A stretch of DNA of 64,000 nucleotides from UBA9676 sp963837105 (GTDB lineage Bacteria > Actinomycetota > Actinomycetes > Streptosporangiales > Streptosporangiaceae). The notes beneath the pieces are model-generated. The model ran no database searches. It was not told the origin of the DNA and saw only the letters and a program-made list of their open reading frames with translations. This document shows, in pieces, positions 25,162-37,196 of this stretch. Position numbers and translations under genes: made by a program. The stretch's first letter is position 1. Every line of letters begins with the position of its first letter. The stretch covers positions 186,001-250,000 of the forward strand of contig CAWIMG010000036.1 in the NCBI GenBank assembly GCA_963837105.1. The letters are read 5' to 3'.

Positions 25162-25705
25162 CAGCGGGCAGCAGCATGTCATCAGTCCAGCGAGGGGAGC
25201 GCCGCGCGACGCCGCGGGCTGCATCCTCTGCGAGTTCTGAGCACCCTGAGTCCTGCTCGCGGTGAGTTGGGTCCGTGCCGCGATTCACGCCACGGGTGGC
25301 GCTACGCCTGACTGGAGCGTCGGCGCGGTGGGGACAGTGGGAAGCGTCAGCGTCGAGCCCCTCGCTGTCTCCTGCTGAACCAACCACCCCCGGCGGATTC
25401 GCCTTATTGAGTCCACGTACGCGCTCGGGGCGATCCGATGCGAGGTCTGCGGTGGGCACCTCAGGCCTTCAGCGAGCGCCACTTAGCAGCCAGACCGGCC
25501 GGGCAACCTCGAGGTGACCGCCCCGCGCCGTTGCAGGGGACGGGAACCGCCCGGCCGGTCGGCACGACGTGACCGGGCAGCAGCTCGTCATCCCCGGCCG
25601 GCGAGATCACGCAGACCAGGCCCATCAGCGCCTCGGCGAGGTCCCTGATGTGCTCCTGGACTCCGCCGGGCCCGTCTCAGCTGTATGGGCAGGCCAGGCC
25701 GGCCT
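25162..25705. other. 544-bp region without a supportable gene
   Basis: No start with a ribosome site was found. On the minus strand, 25461-25679, a frame downstream of patA reads VQEHIRDLAEALMGLVCVI and ends before 25461. It looks protein-like but has no start and no family I recognise, so it may be a gene remnant. Confidence 0.4.
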
Positions 25706-26665
25706 TTATGACCCGCCCTCACTGCGCCTGGCACCGGCCGCGCCCTCGGCGGCGGCCAGCCGGGCGGGGTCGAGATCGGCGACGAACACCTTCTGCAGCA
25801 TGTGCCAGTCCTGCGGATGAGCCCTGATCCCCGCCTCGAAAAGGCGCGCAACCTCCTGCATCATCACCGCCGCCTTCCGCCTCATGTCCCCCTCGGCAGG
25901 CACTGGTATCTCCTCATGAATGTGCACGCCCCAGCCATCGCCCTCGAACCACAAGATCGCGGGCATCAGCGCCGCACCGGTCTGAACAGCGAGAGCGGCC
26001 GGGCCGCCCATCATCCGGGCCTTCTCGCCGAAGAACTCCACCTCGATACCGCCGCCGGTGAGATCGCGGTCACAGATCAGGCCGACAATCCTGCCGGCCT
26101 GCAGCCGCTGCGCCAGGATGCCGAACCTTTGCGTCCCGCCGCTAGCAGGCAGCACCTCCATGCCGAGCCCCTCGCGGAACGCAACGAACCTGTCGTAGAC
26201 CGACTCCGGCTTCACCCGCTCGATCACGGCGGTAACCGAGCCCGCCCCCTTGGCGACAATCCATGCGCAGGCCAGGTCGTAGTTGCCCATGTGCGGCAGG
26301 GCGAAGACCACCCCGCGGCCGGCCGCGAGATACCCGAACACGGCATCGGTGTGCCCAGTGTCGCGCATCCCCCCGTCCAGCCGGCCCGCCGGCATCACCG
26401 GCAGCCGGAACGCCTCAAGCCAGTACCGCGCATACGAGCGCATCGCCTCCCGGGACAGCGCGCGCAGCTCGCCACCCGACACCTCGCCGCCGATCACCCG
26501 GCGCAGGTTGCCCTCAAGTACCTGAACCCCCATGCCCCGGCGCCGCCAGGCCAGGTCGGCCGCAAACCGGAAACCACGCTGGGCCCACGATTCGGGCAGC
26601 CGGCACACCACAGACCAGCCGAGACCATACCCGGCATCGGTCAGCCTGTCCTTCACTCCGGGCAC
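25706..26665 (-). CDS. patA: Phosphatidylinositol mannoside acyltransferase (LpxL/HtrB family)
   Basis: Lysophospholipid acyltransferase-fold enzyme of 319 aa. The catalytic H(x)4D box is ALPHMGNYD (His125, Asp130). The next block ICDRDLTGGGIEVEFFG and the start VKDRLTDAGYGLGW are characteristic of the actinobacterial PatA subgroup, which acylates the mannose of PIM lipids at the cytoplasmic membrane face. The start is GTG 26665 behind GGGAGGT (spacing 5). The usual partners (pgsA, pimA) are not adjacent, so this may be a relocated or second copy. Another LpxL-family acyl acceptor cannot be excluded. Confidence 0.82.
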   Translation of the reverse strand: MPGVKDRLTDAGYGLGWSVVCRLPESWAQRGFRFAADLAWRRRGMGVQVLEGNLRRVIGGEVSGGELRALSREAMRSYARYWLEAFRLPVMPAGRLDGGMRDTGHTDAVFGYLAAGRGVVFALPHMGNYDLACAWIVAKGAGSVTAVIERVKPESVYDRFVAFREGLGMEVLPASGGTQRFGILAQRLQAGRIVGLICDRDLTGGGIEVEFFGEKARMMGGPAALAVQTGAALMPAILWFEGDGWGVHIHEEIPVPAEGDMRRKAAVMMQEVARLFEAGIRAHPQDWHMLQKVFVADLDPARLAAAEGAAGARRSEGGS

Positions 26666-27080
26666 CCGTCACCTCCCGAAGCGGACACCTGGTCGGCCCG
26701 TGCGCCTCCTCACGGCAGGAGTCGTCATCGCTGCGGCGTGAAACTGGCCGCGGCCCGGGCATTCCCGGCGGCCGTTGACTCACTGTGCAGCATCCACAGG
26801 GCGACATCAAGCAGCCGGAGCACGCTGGCGGTTCTGGCCTGACGGCCCGACCCGGGCAACGGCGACGGCTCGCCGGGCCGCTGCGGCCCTCCATGGTCCA
26901 CCCTGGCGGCCTTGTACCGGACATGATCGCAACCGCGCACGAGCCAGCCGGGCGGAGATGATCGCAGCAGCGTCAGGCCGCGCCCGCCAGTAGCTGATGC
27001 CGGCCCTGACGGGCGTCGGTTAGCGCCGCGCAGTCCCTCAGCCTGCGCGGCCCGGCCGCTATCGCAGCCGGGCGCGTGGG
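26666..27080. other. 415-bp region, possible small gene remnant
   Basis: The only coding-like stretch is on the minus strand (26725 to about 26830), reading VLRLLDVALWMLHSESTAAG. It has no clear start or ribosome site. No promoter or RNA gene could be assigned. Confidence 0.35.
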
Positions 27081-27296
27081 CTAGCCTTTCGCCGGCCCCT
27101 TCCTGGCCTTCCTGCGCCGATGCTCGATGATCGCGTCCGGGCCGGGGAACACCAGGGCGGTGTGACCGTCGTCGAATCGCACCAGGTAGGGCGGCTCCCC
27201 GCCCGCTCCGCGGACCTCGACGATCTCACCCGCCCGCCCCGGATGGCCCACGATATTGGCGTGCACGTGGAGCCGGTCCCCTACTGCTGCCTGCAT
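27081..27296 (-). CDS. DUF1918 domain protein
   Basis: A 71-residue protein that is almost entirely a DUF1918 domain, a small SH3-like fold typical of actinobacteria: MQAAVGDRLHVHANIVG, the GRAGEIVEVRG turn and PPYLVRFDDGHTALVFPGPDA. The ATG at 27296 is chosen for its ribosome site GAGGAGGTGG; the frame stays open upstream without one. A Lys/Arg-rich tail ends the protein. The role is unknown, though a ligand- or nucleic-acid-binding role has been suggested from the fold. Confidence 0.88.
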   Translation of the reverse strand: MQAAVGDRLHVHANIVGHPGRAGEIVEVRGAGGEPPYLVRFDDGHTALVFPGPDAIIEHRRRKARKGPAKG

Positions 27297-28224
27297 GCGC
27301 CCACCTCCTCGTCCGCATTCGCCCACGGCATGCCCGCATTCCCCGCGCGGCGGTGGGACACGCTCACGGTGTACCCAGACTGGCACGGGCAGGCATCTGC
27401 CTGGACGCTGCTGGCTGGTTCCGGCCCCGCGTGGCGTTTGCATTCGGCTCTCCCGCGCAGCTTTCCGCATCCCGGATCCCGGCGAACGGTCCCTGCGGGC
27501 CGGGGCAGTGGCAAGGCGCGTCCCCGCTCGAGCCTGGCGGACCGGCTTCTGGTCTCCCTGAACCGGGCGGGCATCCAGGAGATTCCTGAAACAAGCTGAT
27601 GCTCCGGGCCTCAGGGTGGTCCTTCCCGGCTGACGGCGCAAAACCCCAGCCGTCCCCGCCCCACAGACGTGCCAGATAGCCCCCGGCCCGGCACGGTTCG
27701 GCCTGGGTGAACCGGCCAACGACCCTCGGGGCGCGCCTGCGGGGCCGCCATGCCGAACGGGACGGCCGGTGGTGGCCACGGTTCGATCCGCACAACGTCG
27801 ACCCCGTGATGGGGCCGGTCTTTGCGGGAACGCTGGGAAATCTGGGACCGGCTGGCTCTGCGCACCGACCTGGGCCTGGCTGAAAGGTCCACCATGGACG
27901 CCGACCGCGTTGACCAGATGTGCGCCGAGTCAGCAGCGCAGTCAGCCCGGCGCTCAGTCAGCTGGCCAGCGGCGCATCGCATCCCCGCGGCGCCGCTGGC
28001 TGACGTGACCGCAGTGCGCCGCACGCCGTGCGCGTTCGCTGCCGGCGTAGCTGGGCACACTGCCCCGTTGCCCCAGGCTGGATGGGGTGTGCGTCGTGGC
28101 GATGGGGAACGTTTGCTGGTGCGGCATTCGCACGGGTAACGTCGCCCGGCGCGCGGGCTAGCATGTGGAAGGGACGAGCAAGACTTCAGTTGCCTCCCCG
28201 GCCGGTCGGTGAGGGGGCCACGAG
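27297..28224. other. 928-bp region upstream of clpC
   Basis: I find no well-supported gene. A plus-strand frame at 27822-28139 has a protein-like start (RWEIWDRLALRTDLGLAER) but no recognised family and no good ribosome site. The last 200 bp should contain the clpC promoter, including a possible ClgR box. GAGGGGG at 28211-28217 is the clpC ribosome site. Confidence 0.45.
28034..28047. promoter_or_regulatory. Possible ClgR operator upstream of clpC
   Basis: GTTCGCTGCCGGCG fits the ClgR pattern GTTCGC-N5-GCG reported for actinomycete clp and lon promoters. It lies 178 bp before the clpC start. One match to a short GC-rich motif can occur by chance in this DNA. Confidence 0.4.
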
Positions 28225-30771
<2,547 letters not shown>

Positions 30772-30795
30772 CACCACCCGGGCAGCGGTTAAGCA

Positions 30796-30809
30796 GCCCC
30801 TCCTGGGGC
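30796..30809 (+). terminator. Short hairpin after clpC
   Basis: GCCCC-TCCT-GGGGC forms a 5-bp GC stem 25 bp past the clpC stop. There is no T-run, so it is a weak terminator candidate. The rest of 30772-31052 shows no gene, apart from a short protein-like frame near 30870-30960 without a start. Confidence 0.35.
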
Positions 30810-31052
30810 GTTCTGCGGTCACCGACACGACTTCGGCGTGGGCCGCCAGCCACCGGGACCTGGCCCTGGCGGGAGTTTCGCCCGGACGAGGTCACCGCCC
30901 GGATAGTGCTCCACCTGGAGCGCTACGCCGAATACCCCACCGCCACCTACGGCCACGGTCGGCTCCCCCGGTGGTGCCCCGGCGTGTTCGGCTGGCGGGA
31001 CCTGTCCCGCTCGAAAATAGGATTCAGCAGCGCTGAGGGTCTCCGCGGCCGG

Positions 31053-31193
31053 CTACCGGGAACGGAAGCCGAACGCTTCGGGATGGGCCCGGCGGTAGTG
31101 CTCGGTCAAGACCTCGCTGAGGTTCCCGGGCCGGTAGGCGACGGTGCGGTGGCAGATCTGGCAGCGCGTGACCGGAAGATGGGTGACGGTCAC
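31053..31193 (-). CDS. 46-residue zinc-finger-like protein
   Basis: The frame from GTG 31193 to TAG 31053 encodes VTVTHLPVTRCQICHRTVAY, then RPGNLSEVLTEHYRRAHPEA and FGFRSR. CQIC plus H-x(3,4)-H (EHYRRAH) has C2H2 zinc-finger spacing. Upstream in-frame stops lie just before the start and no other start codon exists between, so GTG 31193 is forced. The ribosome site is weak. The composition is clearly protein-like. It is divergent from the methyltransferase gene, 200 bp away. I do not know a function; small DNA- or RNA-binding proteins have this design. Confidence 0.55.
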   Translation of the reverse strand: MTVTHLPVTRCQICHRTVAYRPGNLSEVLTEHYRRAHPEAFGFRSR

Positions 31194-31393
31194 AAGGGAA
31201 GCGGCGGGAACTTGGATTGCTCATCACATCTGATGATGCCAGCCCCGCCGCAATGACCTTGCCTTGCGCCACACGCACGCCACACAGCATCCCTGAGGGT
31301 TCCTGGTCTTGTCGTGCGGGTGAACAGTGTGTGAACTGGGCAAGGCGAGCACATGATGGCCGCCAGCAGACCCAGCTCGGGGAGGTGCCGGAG

Positions 31394-32191
31394 GTGACTG
31401 TGGGCGGCCATTTCGAGCGGGTAGCCGCCGTCTACGAATCGCTGCGCACCACCGACGAGGCGCCGGTGCGCAGGATCTGCCAGCTGCTGCCTGACCGCCC
31501 GGTCACCGGCCTGGATATTGGCTGCGGGACGGGACGGTACTCGCGGCTGCTGCGCGCCCTGCTGCCGGAGGGCTCGCTGCTGGTCGCGAGCGATGTCTCG
31601 GCGGCGATGCTGGCACAGCTCAAGGCCGCCAACCGCGGCCACGCCGGTGGGGTGGTGCCGCTGCTGGCAGCGGCCGAAGCGCTGCCGTTGCGGACCGCCA
31701 GCCTCGATGTGGTCACCGCGTTCAACTGCATTCACCACTTCGACCTCGGCCGCTTCCTGACCGCTGCCGCCCGGGTGCTGGCGCCCGGCGGCCAGCTGTT
31801 CATCTACACCCGCACCCCGCAGCAGAACGCGCGAACGATCTGGGGCCGCTACTTCCCGGGTTTCACCGAGCACGAGCAGCGCCTGCACAGCCAGGCCGCG
31901 ATCCGGGACGCCGTCAGCCGGACCGGCGGGCTCAAGGTGGCCGCAACACAGACCTTCCAGCACCCGCGCTCGAGCACAGCCGAGCGGCTCCAGGCCCAGG
32001 CCGAGGGGCGTCACTACTCGACGTTCTCCCTCTACACCCCGGAGGAGTTGCGCGCGTCCATCACGGCCTTCCTGGCCCGCCTGCCCAGCCCCGAGGTCTC
32101 CTGGGTTGACGAGCACCTGCTGGTCGCCGTCGGCGGGAGCCGCCGCAACCAGGTGGAGCCGACGGCCCGGGCAGCCTGCCGAACCAGGTGA
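31394..32191 (+). CDS. Class I SAM-dependent methyltransferase
   Basis: Rossmann-fold methyltransferase of 265 aa. The SAM-binding motif I is LDIGCGTGRYSRLLR, motif II acid in VASDVSAAM, and a motif IV-like AFNCIHHFDLG follows, then ARVLAPGGQLFIYTRTP. It resembles the UbiE/Methyltransf_11 group. The substrate cannot be deduced. I use GTG 31394, eight bases after GGAGG; GTG 31400 is nearly as good. The 3' neighbour is an IS1634 element, so any original downstream partner may be displaced. Confidence 0.85.
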   Translation: MTVGGHFERVAAVYESLRTTDEAPVRRICQLLPDRPVTGLDIGCGTGRYSRLLRALLPEGSLLVASDVSAAMLAQLKAANRGHAGGVVPLLAAAEALPLRTASLDVVTAFNCIHHFDLGRFLTAAARVLAPGGQLFIYTRTPQQNARTIWGRYFPGFTEHEQRLHSQAAIRDAVSRTGGLKVAATQTFQHPRSSTAERLQAQAEGRHYSTFSLYTPEELRASITAFLARLPSPEVSWVDEHLLVAVGGSRRNQVEPTARAACRTR

Positions 32192-32314
32192 TCAAGGATC
32201 AGGCCCTCCAGATCAGCGCCGGGCGCGCTGGTGAGCCTCCCAGAGGGCGTCCTGGCGGCCGCGCGCAGATCACCCCGTCATGCGCCCAGCCGATTGCTGG
32301 CGACGACCTTTAGC

Positions 32315-34279
32315 CCGAAGTTTCGTGTCCTGAGGTAAGCCGACGCGGCGCTGGGCTGCGGGTTTGCGGCTGGCCTGGCTGGTGTTCTGTCTACTTCAGG
32401 GCGAGGGTCAGCGGGATGGGTGCCCCGATGAGGTCGAAGGCGCGGCGCTGGGCGGGGGTGGGGTCGCTGATCTTCTCGAAGGTGATGCCGCCGAGCCGGA
32501 CGGTGCTGCGGGTGAGGGTGGCGAGGTGGTCGAGGAGGCCGCGGAAGCTGCGCAGGGTCTGGCCGCCGGGGCTGGCATGGGTGGCGGCTTTGGCGTCGGC
32601 GTGCGCGGAGCGGCGGGCTGGGGCGACCGGGTTGGTGCGGGCGGGGGGCTGCTCGTCGGTGTAGGTGAGCGGGGCGAGGGCGGCGCGCAGGTGCCAGGTG
32701 AGGTAGGCGGCGAGCATGCAGATCAGGACGTGGCCGCGGACCCGGTCGTCGAGCCAGTGGTGGATGGGGCGCAGGTCCAGGTCGTCGGCCTTCAGTGACC
32801 GGAAGTCGCGTTCCACGCGGGCCAGGTTTTTGTAGGCGGTGACGGTGGCGGGGGCGTCGAGCTCGCTGGCCGGGACCGGGGTGCGGATGATGTAGATCCC
32901 GTCCAGGGCGGCCTCGGCGTCGATGGCGGCCTGGTCGCGGCGCCAAGTCAGGCGGTCCTCGCCGATGTCGAGGATGAGGTGCTTGGCCATCTTGTGCTTG
33001 GTCACCACCTGGCCAGTGCGCACGCCGATCTTGTCCGCGCCCTTGATCCGCCCGGCGGCCGCCTGGGCGGCGACCTTGGCCAGCAGGGCCTCGGTTGCGG
33101 CCAGCAGGTCCTCGCGCTTGCGGGCCCGCTCGGCGGCCAGCAGCGGGTTGCGGCAGGCGATCAGCCGCTCGCCGGGGAAGTCTGGGTGGGTGATCTCGGC
33201 CAGGTCCTGCTCATCGAACAGGGACAGCTGCAGCGGGCCGCCGTCTTGGGCGAGGTTGCGGATCGCCGGGGCGCGCAGGCAGGTGATCCACGACAAGCCG
33301 CCCAGTTCTTTCAGCGCCCTGATCCGGGCTGAGGTGATCATCCCGCGGTCGCCGACCATGACCATCCGGGCCAGGCCGAACTTGCCCCGGATCACGTCAA
33401 CGGCCTGGATGAACGCGGACGGGTCGGCGGTGTTCCCCGCGAAGACCCGGATCGCGACCGGGCGGCCCTCGGAGTCGGTGAGCAGCCCGTACTCGATCTG
33501 CTCCCGGCCCTTCTTGCCGTCCCGGGAGTAGCCGCGGGCGGCCAGCTCACAGTGGCTGCCCTCCACCCAGGAGGAGGACAGGTCGAACATCGCGATGCCG
33601 CCCTCGCGCAGGTGCCGGCCCGCCAGCTGCGCCTCGATGCCGTCCTGCTGTTCCAGCAGCCAGTCCATCGCCTCGTAGACGTCATCACGGGGCGCATCGG
33701 CGACGCCCAGGTCCGGGCCCAGGGTCACGTCATCCCACCAGGCCAGGGTCGCCAGCTCCGGCTTAGGCGCTACTACCCGGGAGACGATCAGGGCGTAGGC
33801 CAGGTCCCGATCCCGGCAGGCCGGGCCGAGCAGGGCGGGCAGCCCCAGCTGCGCGGCAGCGGCATGCACCAAGGCGACATGGCCGTGCGCACGGGACCGG
33901 GTGATGCTCAGCGCGGCGTCTGCGTCGACGAGGGTCCTGCCTTTCAGCACCGCCTCGACCGCGTCGACTGCCGCGGGCGGCAGCGCCGACAGGTTGGCGA
34001 GGGTCTCCTTGCCAACCTTCCCGTCGGGCTTGCGGAACGAGCGGCGCAGCAGCCGCGACTCGTACTCGCGGACCTCCCCGGACTTCGCCACATGCCGGCT
34101 CCGCACCCTGTCTACGTGCATCCCGCCCGGCGCCTGCCGTCCCATAAGGTCATTATCCCGCCCAGGGCAGTCAGATGCCAGGTAAACAGCAGAAAATCCT
34201 GTCTACAATTTCAAGGGCTCCACAGGTCATCCGCCCAGGCCAAGGGCATGATCGGTATCAAAGCCAGCGAAACTTCGGT
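32315..34279. mobile_element. IS1634-family insertion sequence (boundaries approximate)
   Basis: CCGAAGTTTCG at 32315-32325 is matched by its reverse complement at 34269-34279. The two flank a single long transposase gene, and the match continues imperfectly on the inner side. I cannot define the target duplication by eye. The unit lies between the methyltransferase gene and the ABC exporter. Confidence 0.75.
32391..34145 (-). CDS. IS1634-family (IS4-like) transposase
   Basis: Transposase of 584 aa with an RNase-H-like DDE core and the large beta insertion typical of IS1634/IS4 groups. Acidic motifs are IAMFDLSSSWVEG, MVMVGDRGMIT and NLARVERDFRSLKADDL (the YREK-like Glu region). The reading frame is complete, ending in ALK. 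It starts at a non-ATG or ATG near 34145; the conserved part begins at VREYESRLLRRSFR. It may be active. Confidence 0.9.
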   Translation of the reverse strand: MGRQAPGGMHVDRVRSRHVAKSGEVREYESRLLRRSFRKPDGKVGKETLANLSALPPAAVDAVEAVLKGRTLVDADAALSITRSRAHGHVALVHAAAAQLGLPALLGPACRDRDLAYALIVSRVVAPKPELATLAWWDDVTLGPDLGVADAPRDDVYEAMDWLLEQQDGIEAQLAGRHLREGGIAMFDLSSSWVEGSHCELAARGYSRDGKKGREQIEYGLLTDSEGRPVAIRVFAGNTADPSAFIQAVDVIRGKFGLARMVMVGDRGMITSARIRALKELGGLSWITCLRAPAIRNLAQDGGPLQLSLFDEQDLAEITHPDFPGERLIACRNPLLAAERARKREDLLAATEALLAKVAAQAAAGRIKGADKIGVRTGQVVTKHKMAKHLILDIGEDRLTWRRDQAAIDAEAALDGIYIIRTPVPASELDAPATVTAYKNLARVERDFRSLKADDLDLRPIHHWLDDRVRGHVLICMLAAYLTWHLRAALAPLTYTDEQPPARTNPVAPARRSAHADAKAATHASPGGQTLRSFRGLLDHLATLTRSTVRLGGITFEKISDPTPAQRRAFDLIGAPIPLTLALK

Positions 34280-34568
34280 TTAGCAGAGCGCTCAGATCGG
34301 CGGATCTTGCTCGGCAAGTGGCGGCCGGAGTCGGCACAGAGCGTGACATGAGGACGGCGCGGGCCGCCGAGGAGATGGGGGTACGGGTAGCCAGGCCGTC
34401 GGCGAAACGGTCTTGGTCTGGGTTGTCCCGTGGCAGCAGTGCGCAAGGTCTGCCGGGAATCAGGGACGGATGGCCCGTCCAGGGGCGGCTTTCGTCACTG
34501 TCACGTCCGGTGTCCGGAAAGTGACGTTTGCTGTAGGCCGAGCCGGAAGCTGGATCGAGGTGGTTGCG

Positions 34569-35525
34569 ATGAGCGCGCTGAAAGCTTCACGGCATGGGCA
34601 GGCCCGGGCGGCGGGCGGGAGCGGTGGCGAGACCGCGATCTGGGCCCGCGGGCTGCGGAAACGGTACGCGGACGTGGAGGCGGTGCGCGGGATCAATCTG
34701 GCTGTGCAGAGGGGTGAGATCTTTGCGTTCCTGGGGCCGAACGGGGCGGGGAAGACCACGACGGTCGAGATGCTGGAGGGCTACCGGCGCCGTGACGCGG
34801 GCGAGGTCACGGTGCTCGGCGCCGACCCGGCTCATCCTTCGCTGGACTGGCGGGCGCGCCTGGGCGTGGTGCTGCAGACCTCGAAGATGCCAGACGAGCT
34901 GACCGTGCGGGAGCTGGTGGAACGCTACGCCGGGTTCTACCCGCACCCGCGGGACATCGGCGAGACGATCGAGCTGGTCGGCCTGGCGGACAAGCGGAAG
35001 GCGCGGGCCCGCAAGCTGTCCGGCGGGCAGCTGCGCCGGCTGGATGTGGCACTGGCCATCGTCGGCGACCCGGACCTGATGTTCCTGGACGAGCCGACCA
35101 CCGGTTTTGACCCGGCGGCCCGGCGGCAAGCCTGGGCGCTGGTCGAGGGCCTGCGCGGGCTGGGCAAGACGGTCTTTTTGACCACGCACTACATGGACGA
35201 GGCCGAGGCGCTCGCCGACCGGGTAGCAGTGATCGCGAAGGGTTCGATCGTCGCCGAGGGCACCCCTCAGGCCCTGGGCGGCCGCGACACCGCGCCCGTG
35301 GAGATCCGCTTCGCCTACACTCCTGGGACGTCGCCGCCGCTGCCTGCGGACCTGACCGTACAGACCGGTGACCACCAGGTCACCATCCGCACCACCGAGC
35401 CGGAGGCCACCCTGCGGGTGCTGCTGGACTGGGCCCGCGACCACCGGGTGAGCCTGCACGGGCTGGAAGTGCGGCCGCCCAGCCTCGAAGAGATCTACCT
35501 TCGCCTGACCGGAAGTGCGTCATGA
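34569..35525 (+). CDS. ABC-2 type exporter ATP-binding protein
   Basis: ATPase of 318 aa of the DrrA/CcmA type. Walker A is GPNGAGKTTTVEML, signature KLSGGQLRRLDVAL, Walker B LMFLDEPTTGFDP and H-loop LTTHYMDEAEALAD. The C-terminal about 90 residues form the accessory domain (PVEIRFAYTPG to EEIYLRLTG) seen in drug and lipid exporters. ATG 34569 follows GAGG by 8 bases. It is translationally coupled (ATGA) to the permease. With no biosynthetic genes beside it, the substrate is unknown; antibiotic or lipid export is the common role. Confidence 0.92.
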   Translation: MSALKASRHGQARAAGGSGGETAIWARGLRKRYADVEAVRGINLAVQRGEIFAFLGPNGAGKTTTVEMLEGYRRRDAGEVTVLGADPAHPSLDWRARLGVVLQTSKMPDELTVRELVERYAGFYPHPRDIGETIELVGLADKRKARARKLSGGQLRRLDVALAIVGDPDLMFLDEPTTGFDPAARRQAWALVEGLRGLGKTVFLTTHYMDEAEALADRVAVIAKGSIVAEGTPQALGGRDTAPVEIRFAYTPGTSPPLPADLTVQTGDHQVTIRTTEPEATLRVLLDWARDHRVSLHGLEVRPPSLEEIYLRLTGSAS

Positions 35526-36307
35526 GCACCGCGACCATCTTGCGGGGCGAGGTCCGCTGCGCGCGGAAGGTGATGCTGCGCGACCCGATGGCGGTGTTCG
35601 TCACCGTCGTCCTGCCGCTGCTGTACCTGTTCATTTTCGCCACCGTGAACGGAAAGGGGACCATGCACATGCGCGGCCAGCCCGGCATCCTGAAGGTCTC
35701 GGCGTACGTGGTGGCCTCGGTGATCGTGATCGGCGTGGTATCGGCGGCCTTCACCTACCTGGCCGCCCAACTGGTACACGACCGGGAGGACGGGATCCTC
35801 AAACGGCTCCGCAGCGCCCCGGTGCGCACCAGCACCTTCCTGGCCGGGCCCGTCATCAATGGGACGGCCGCCTCGCTGACACTGGCGGTCCTGGTGGCCG
35901 CTGTGGGCCGCCTCGGCTACGCTGTGTCACTGCCAGCCAGCCACGTGATCGCCGCCGTCATTACCGTGATCATCGGTGCGCTCGCGTTCTGCGCACTGGG
36001 ATGCCTGGTCACCGTGGTCATCCGCAGGGCGACCGCGGCCATGCCGATCCTGTTCGGCGTCACCCTCGCCCTGTTCTTCCTATCCGGCAACTTCTTCCCC
36101 ACCGACACGCTCTCCGCAGCCTGGCGCGCCGTGGCCAACGTGTTCCCGGTCCGGCACTTCCTCACGGCCATGCTCACCGCCTACAACCCGCACGTGACCG
36201 GCGCCGGGTTCGCACCCCGCGACCTGGCGATCCTCGCGCTGTGGGGGCTGGCCAGCGCCATCGTTGCAGCACGCACCTTCCGGTGGACACCAGTACGCGC
36301 AGGGTAG
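35522..36307 (+). CDS. ABC-2 type exporter permease
   Basis: Membrane subunit of 261 aa with about six helices and the ABC-2 pattern: an amphipathic N-terminus (RKVMLRDPMAVFVTVVLPL), a large first loop, and a late ALFFLSGNFFPTDTLSAAWR segment corresponding to the family P-x-x-x-x-P motif. The start overlaps the ATPase gene by 4 bp. The two genes make a complete half-size exporter. Confidence 0.9.
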   Translation: MSTATILRGEVRCARKVMLRDPMAVFVTVVLPLLYLFIFATVNGKGTMHMRGQPGILKVSAYVVASVIVIGVVSAAFTYLAAQLVHDREDGILKRLRSAPVRTSTFLAGPVINGTAASLTLAVLVAAVGRLGYAVSLPASHVIAAVITVIIGALAFCALGCLVTVVIRRATAAMPILFGVTLALFFLSGNFFPTDTLSAAWRAVANVFPVRHFLTAMLTAYNPHVTGAGFAPRDLAILALWGLASAIVAARTFRWTPVRAG

Positions 36308-36477
36308 AACTCACCACCGCCACACGCTGAACTGGCCGGCATAAGCACTATGCCTTGAGCCCCGAGCTGTCACCGGAGAATTCCGGCGGAGGATGCGCTG
36401 CCCGCGCGCGGGTGCCCGCCGTCCCGGTCCGCCCGCCGGCACGGGTGTCCGGGCGGGCCGCCACCGGAGAACGGGTG

Positions 36478-37165
36478 ATGCCGCACCCGGGAGACGATCT
36501 TGTGCCATCCCCGATGGCGCAGGCCACCCACGCCGTGACGATCAACGCCCCACCGCAGCAGGTGTGGCCATGGCTGGTGCAGACCGGCCAGGGACGGGCC
36601 GGATTCTACTCAGACTCTCCAGTTTTGGGACCGGTCGGTGGACTGGTATTACCGCCACCTATCCCATCAGCAGCCTGGGAAGGCAACGGTCGGCTATCAC
36701 GTCGGCACCGACGAGCGGATCGTTCCTGGCTGGCAGAATCCGCGCGTAGGCAACATCATCGCCGACGGGCCGCCAGGAACGGCCTACTACGTCGTGCGGC
36801 AAGCCGAACCAGGCAAGTCATGGGTCCTGTTCACCGACACACACCTGCGGTACCTGCTGCCCGCCCGCCTGCGCGACAACCCCCGGCTGGGCATCTTCGG
36901 CGAGCTCAGCGACAGCACTGTGCTGACCGAACCAGAACCCGGGACGACACGGGTGATCCGCCGCATGCGGCTCAGCTGCGGGCCCTGGCCCTTCCGGGCC
37001 TACGTCGTTCCGACCGTCTTGGTCTGGGGCGAGGCCATCACCGCCGCCCGGAACCTGCTGCGCGGGGTCAAAGACGGCCGAGGCAAGCCCTACCGGACCT
37101 TCCGGCTAAGACGCCTGATCGCGGCGCTGCCAGGAGTGCGCTGTGGGCGCGCACATGCACCCTGA
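36478..37165 (+). pseudogene. SRPBCC (START-like) family protein, frameshifted
   Basis: The 5' frame (MPHPGDDLVPSP..., HAVTINAPPQQVWPWLVQTG) is the N-terminal strand and helix of a SRPBCC ligand-binding fold. It breaks within 36617-36625. The 3' frame resumes as FWDRSVDWYYRHL, then GYHVGTDERIVPGW and so on to 37165, giving a normal-length protein of about 229 residues. A single inserted base explains it. ATG 36478 has GGAGA seven bases upstream. Known members bind hydrophobic ligands; nothing more specific can be said. Confidence 0.75.
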
Positions 37166-37196
37166 CCGTCTTGAGGGCGGTGCTGGGGTGTGGGGT

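Noticed and set aside
27822..28139. Possible 105-aa gene upstream of clpC
   Set aside because: Only the first 40 codons look protein-like; no ribosome site, no family, and it overlaps the expected clpC promoter region.
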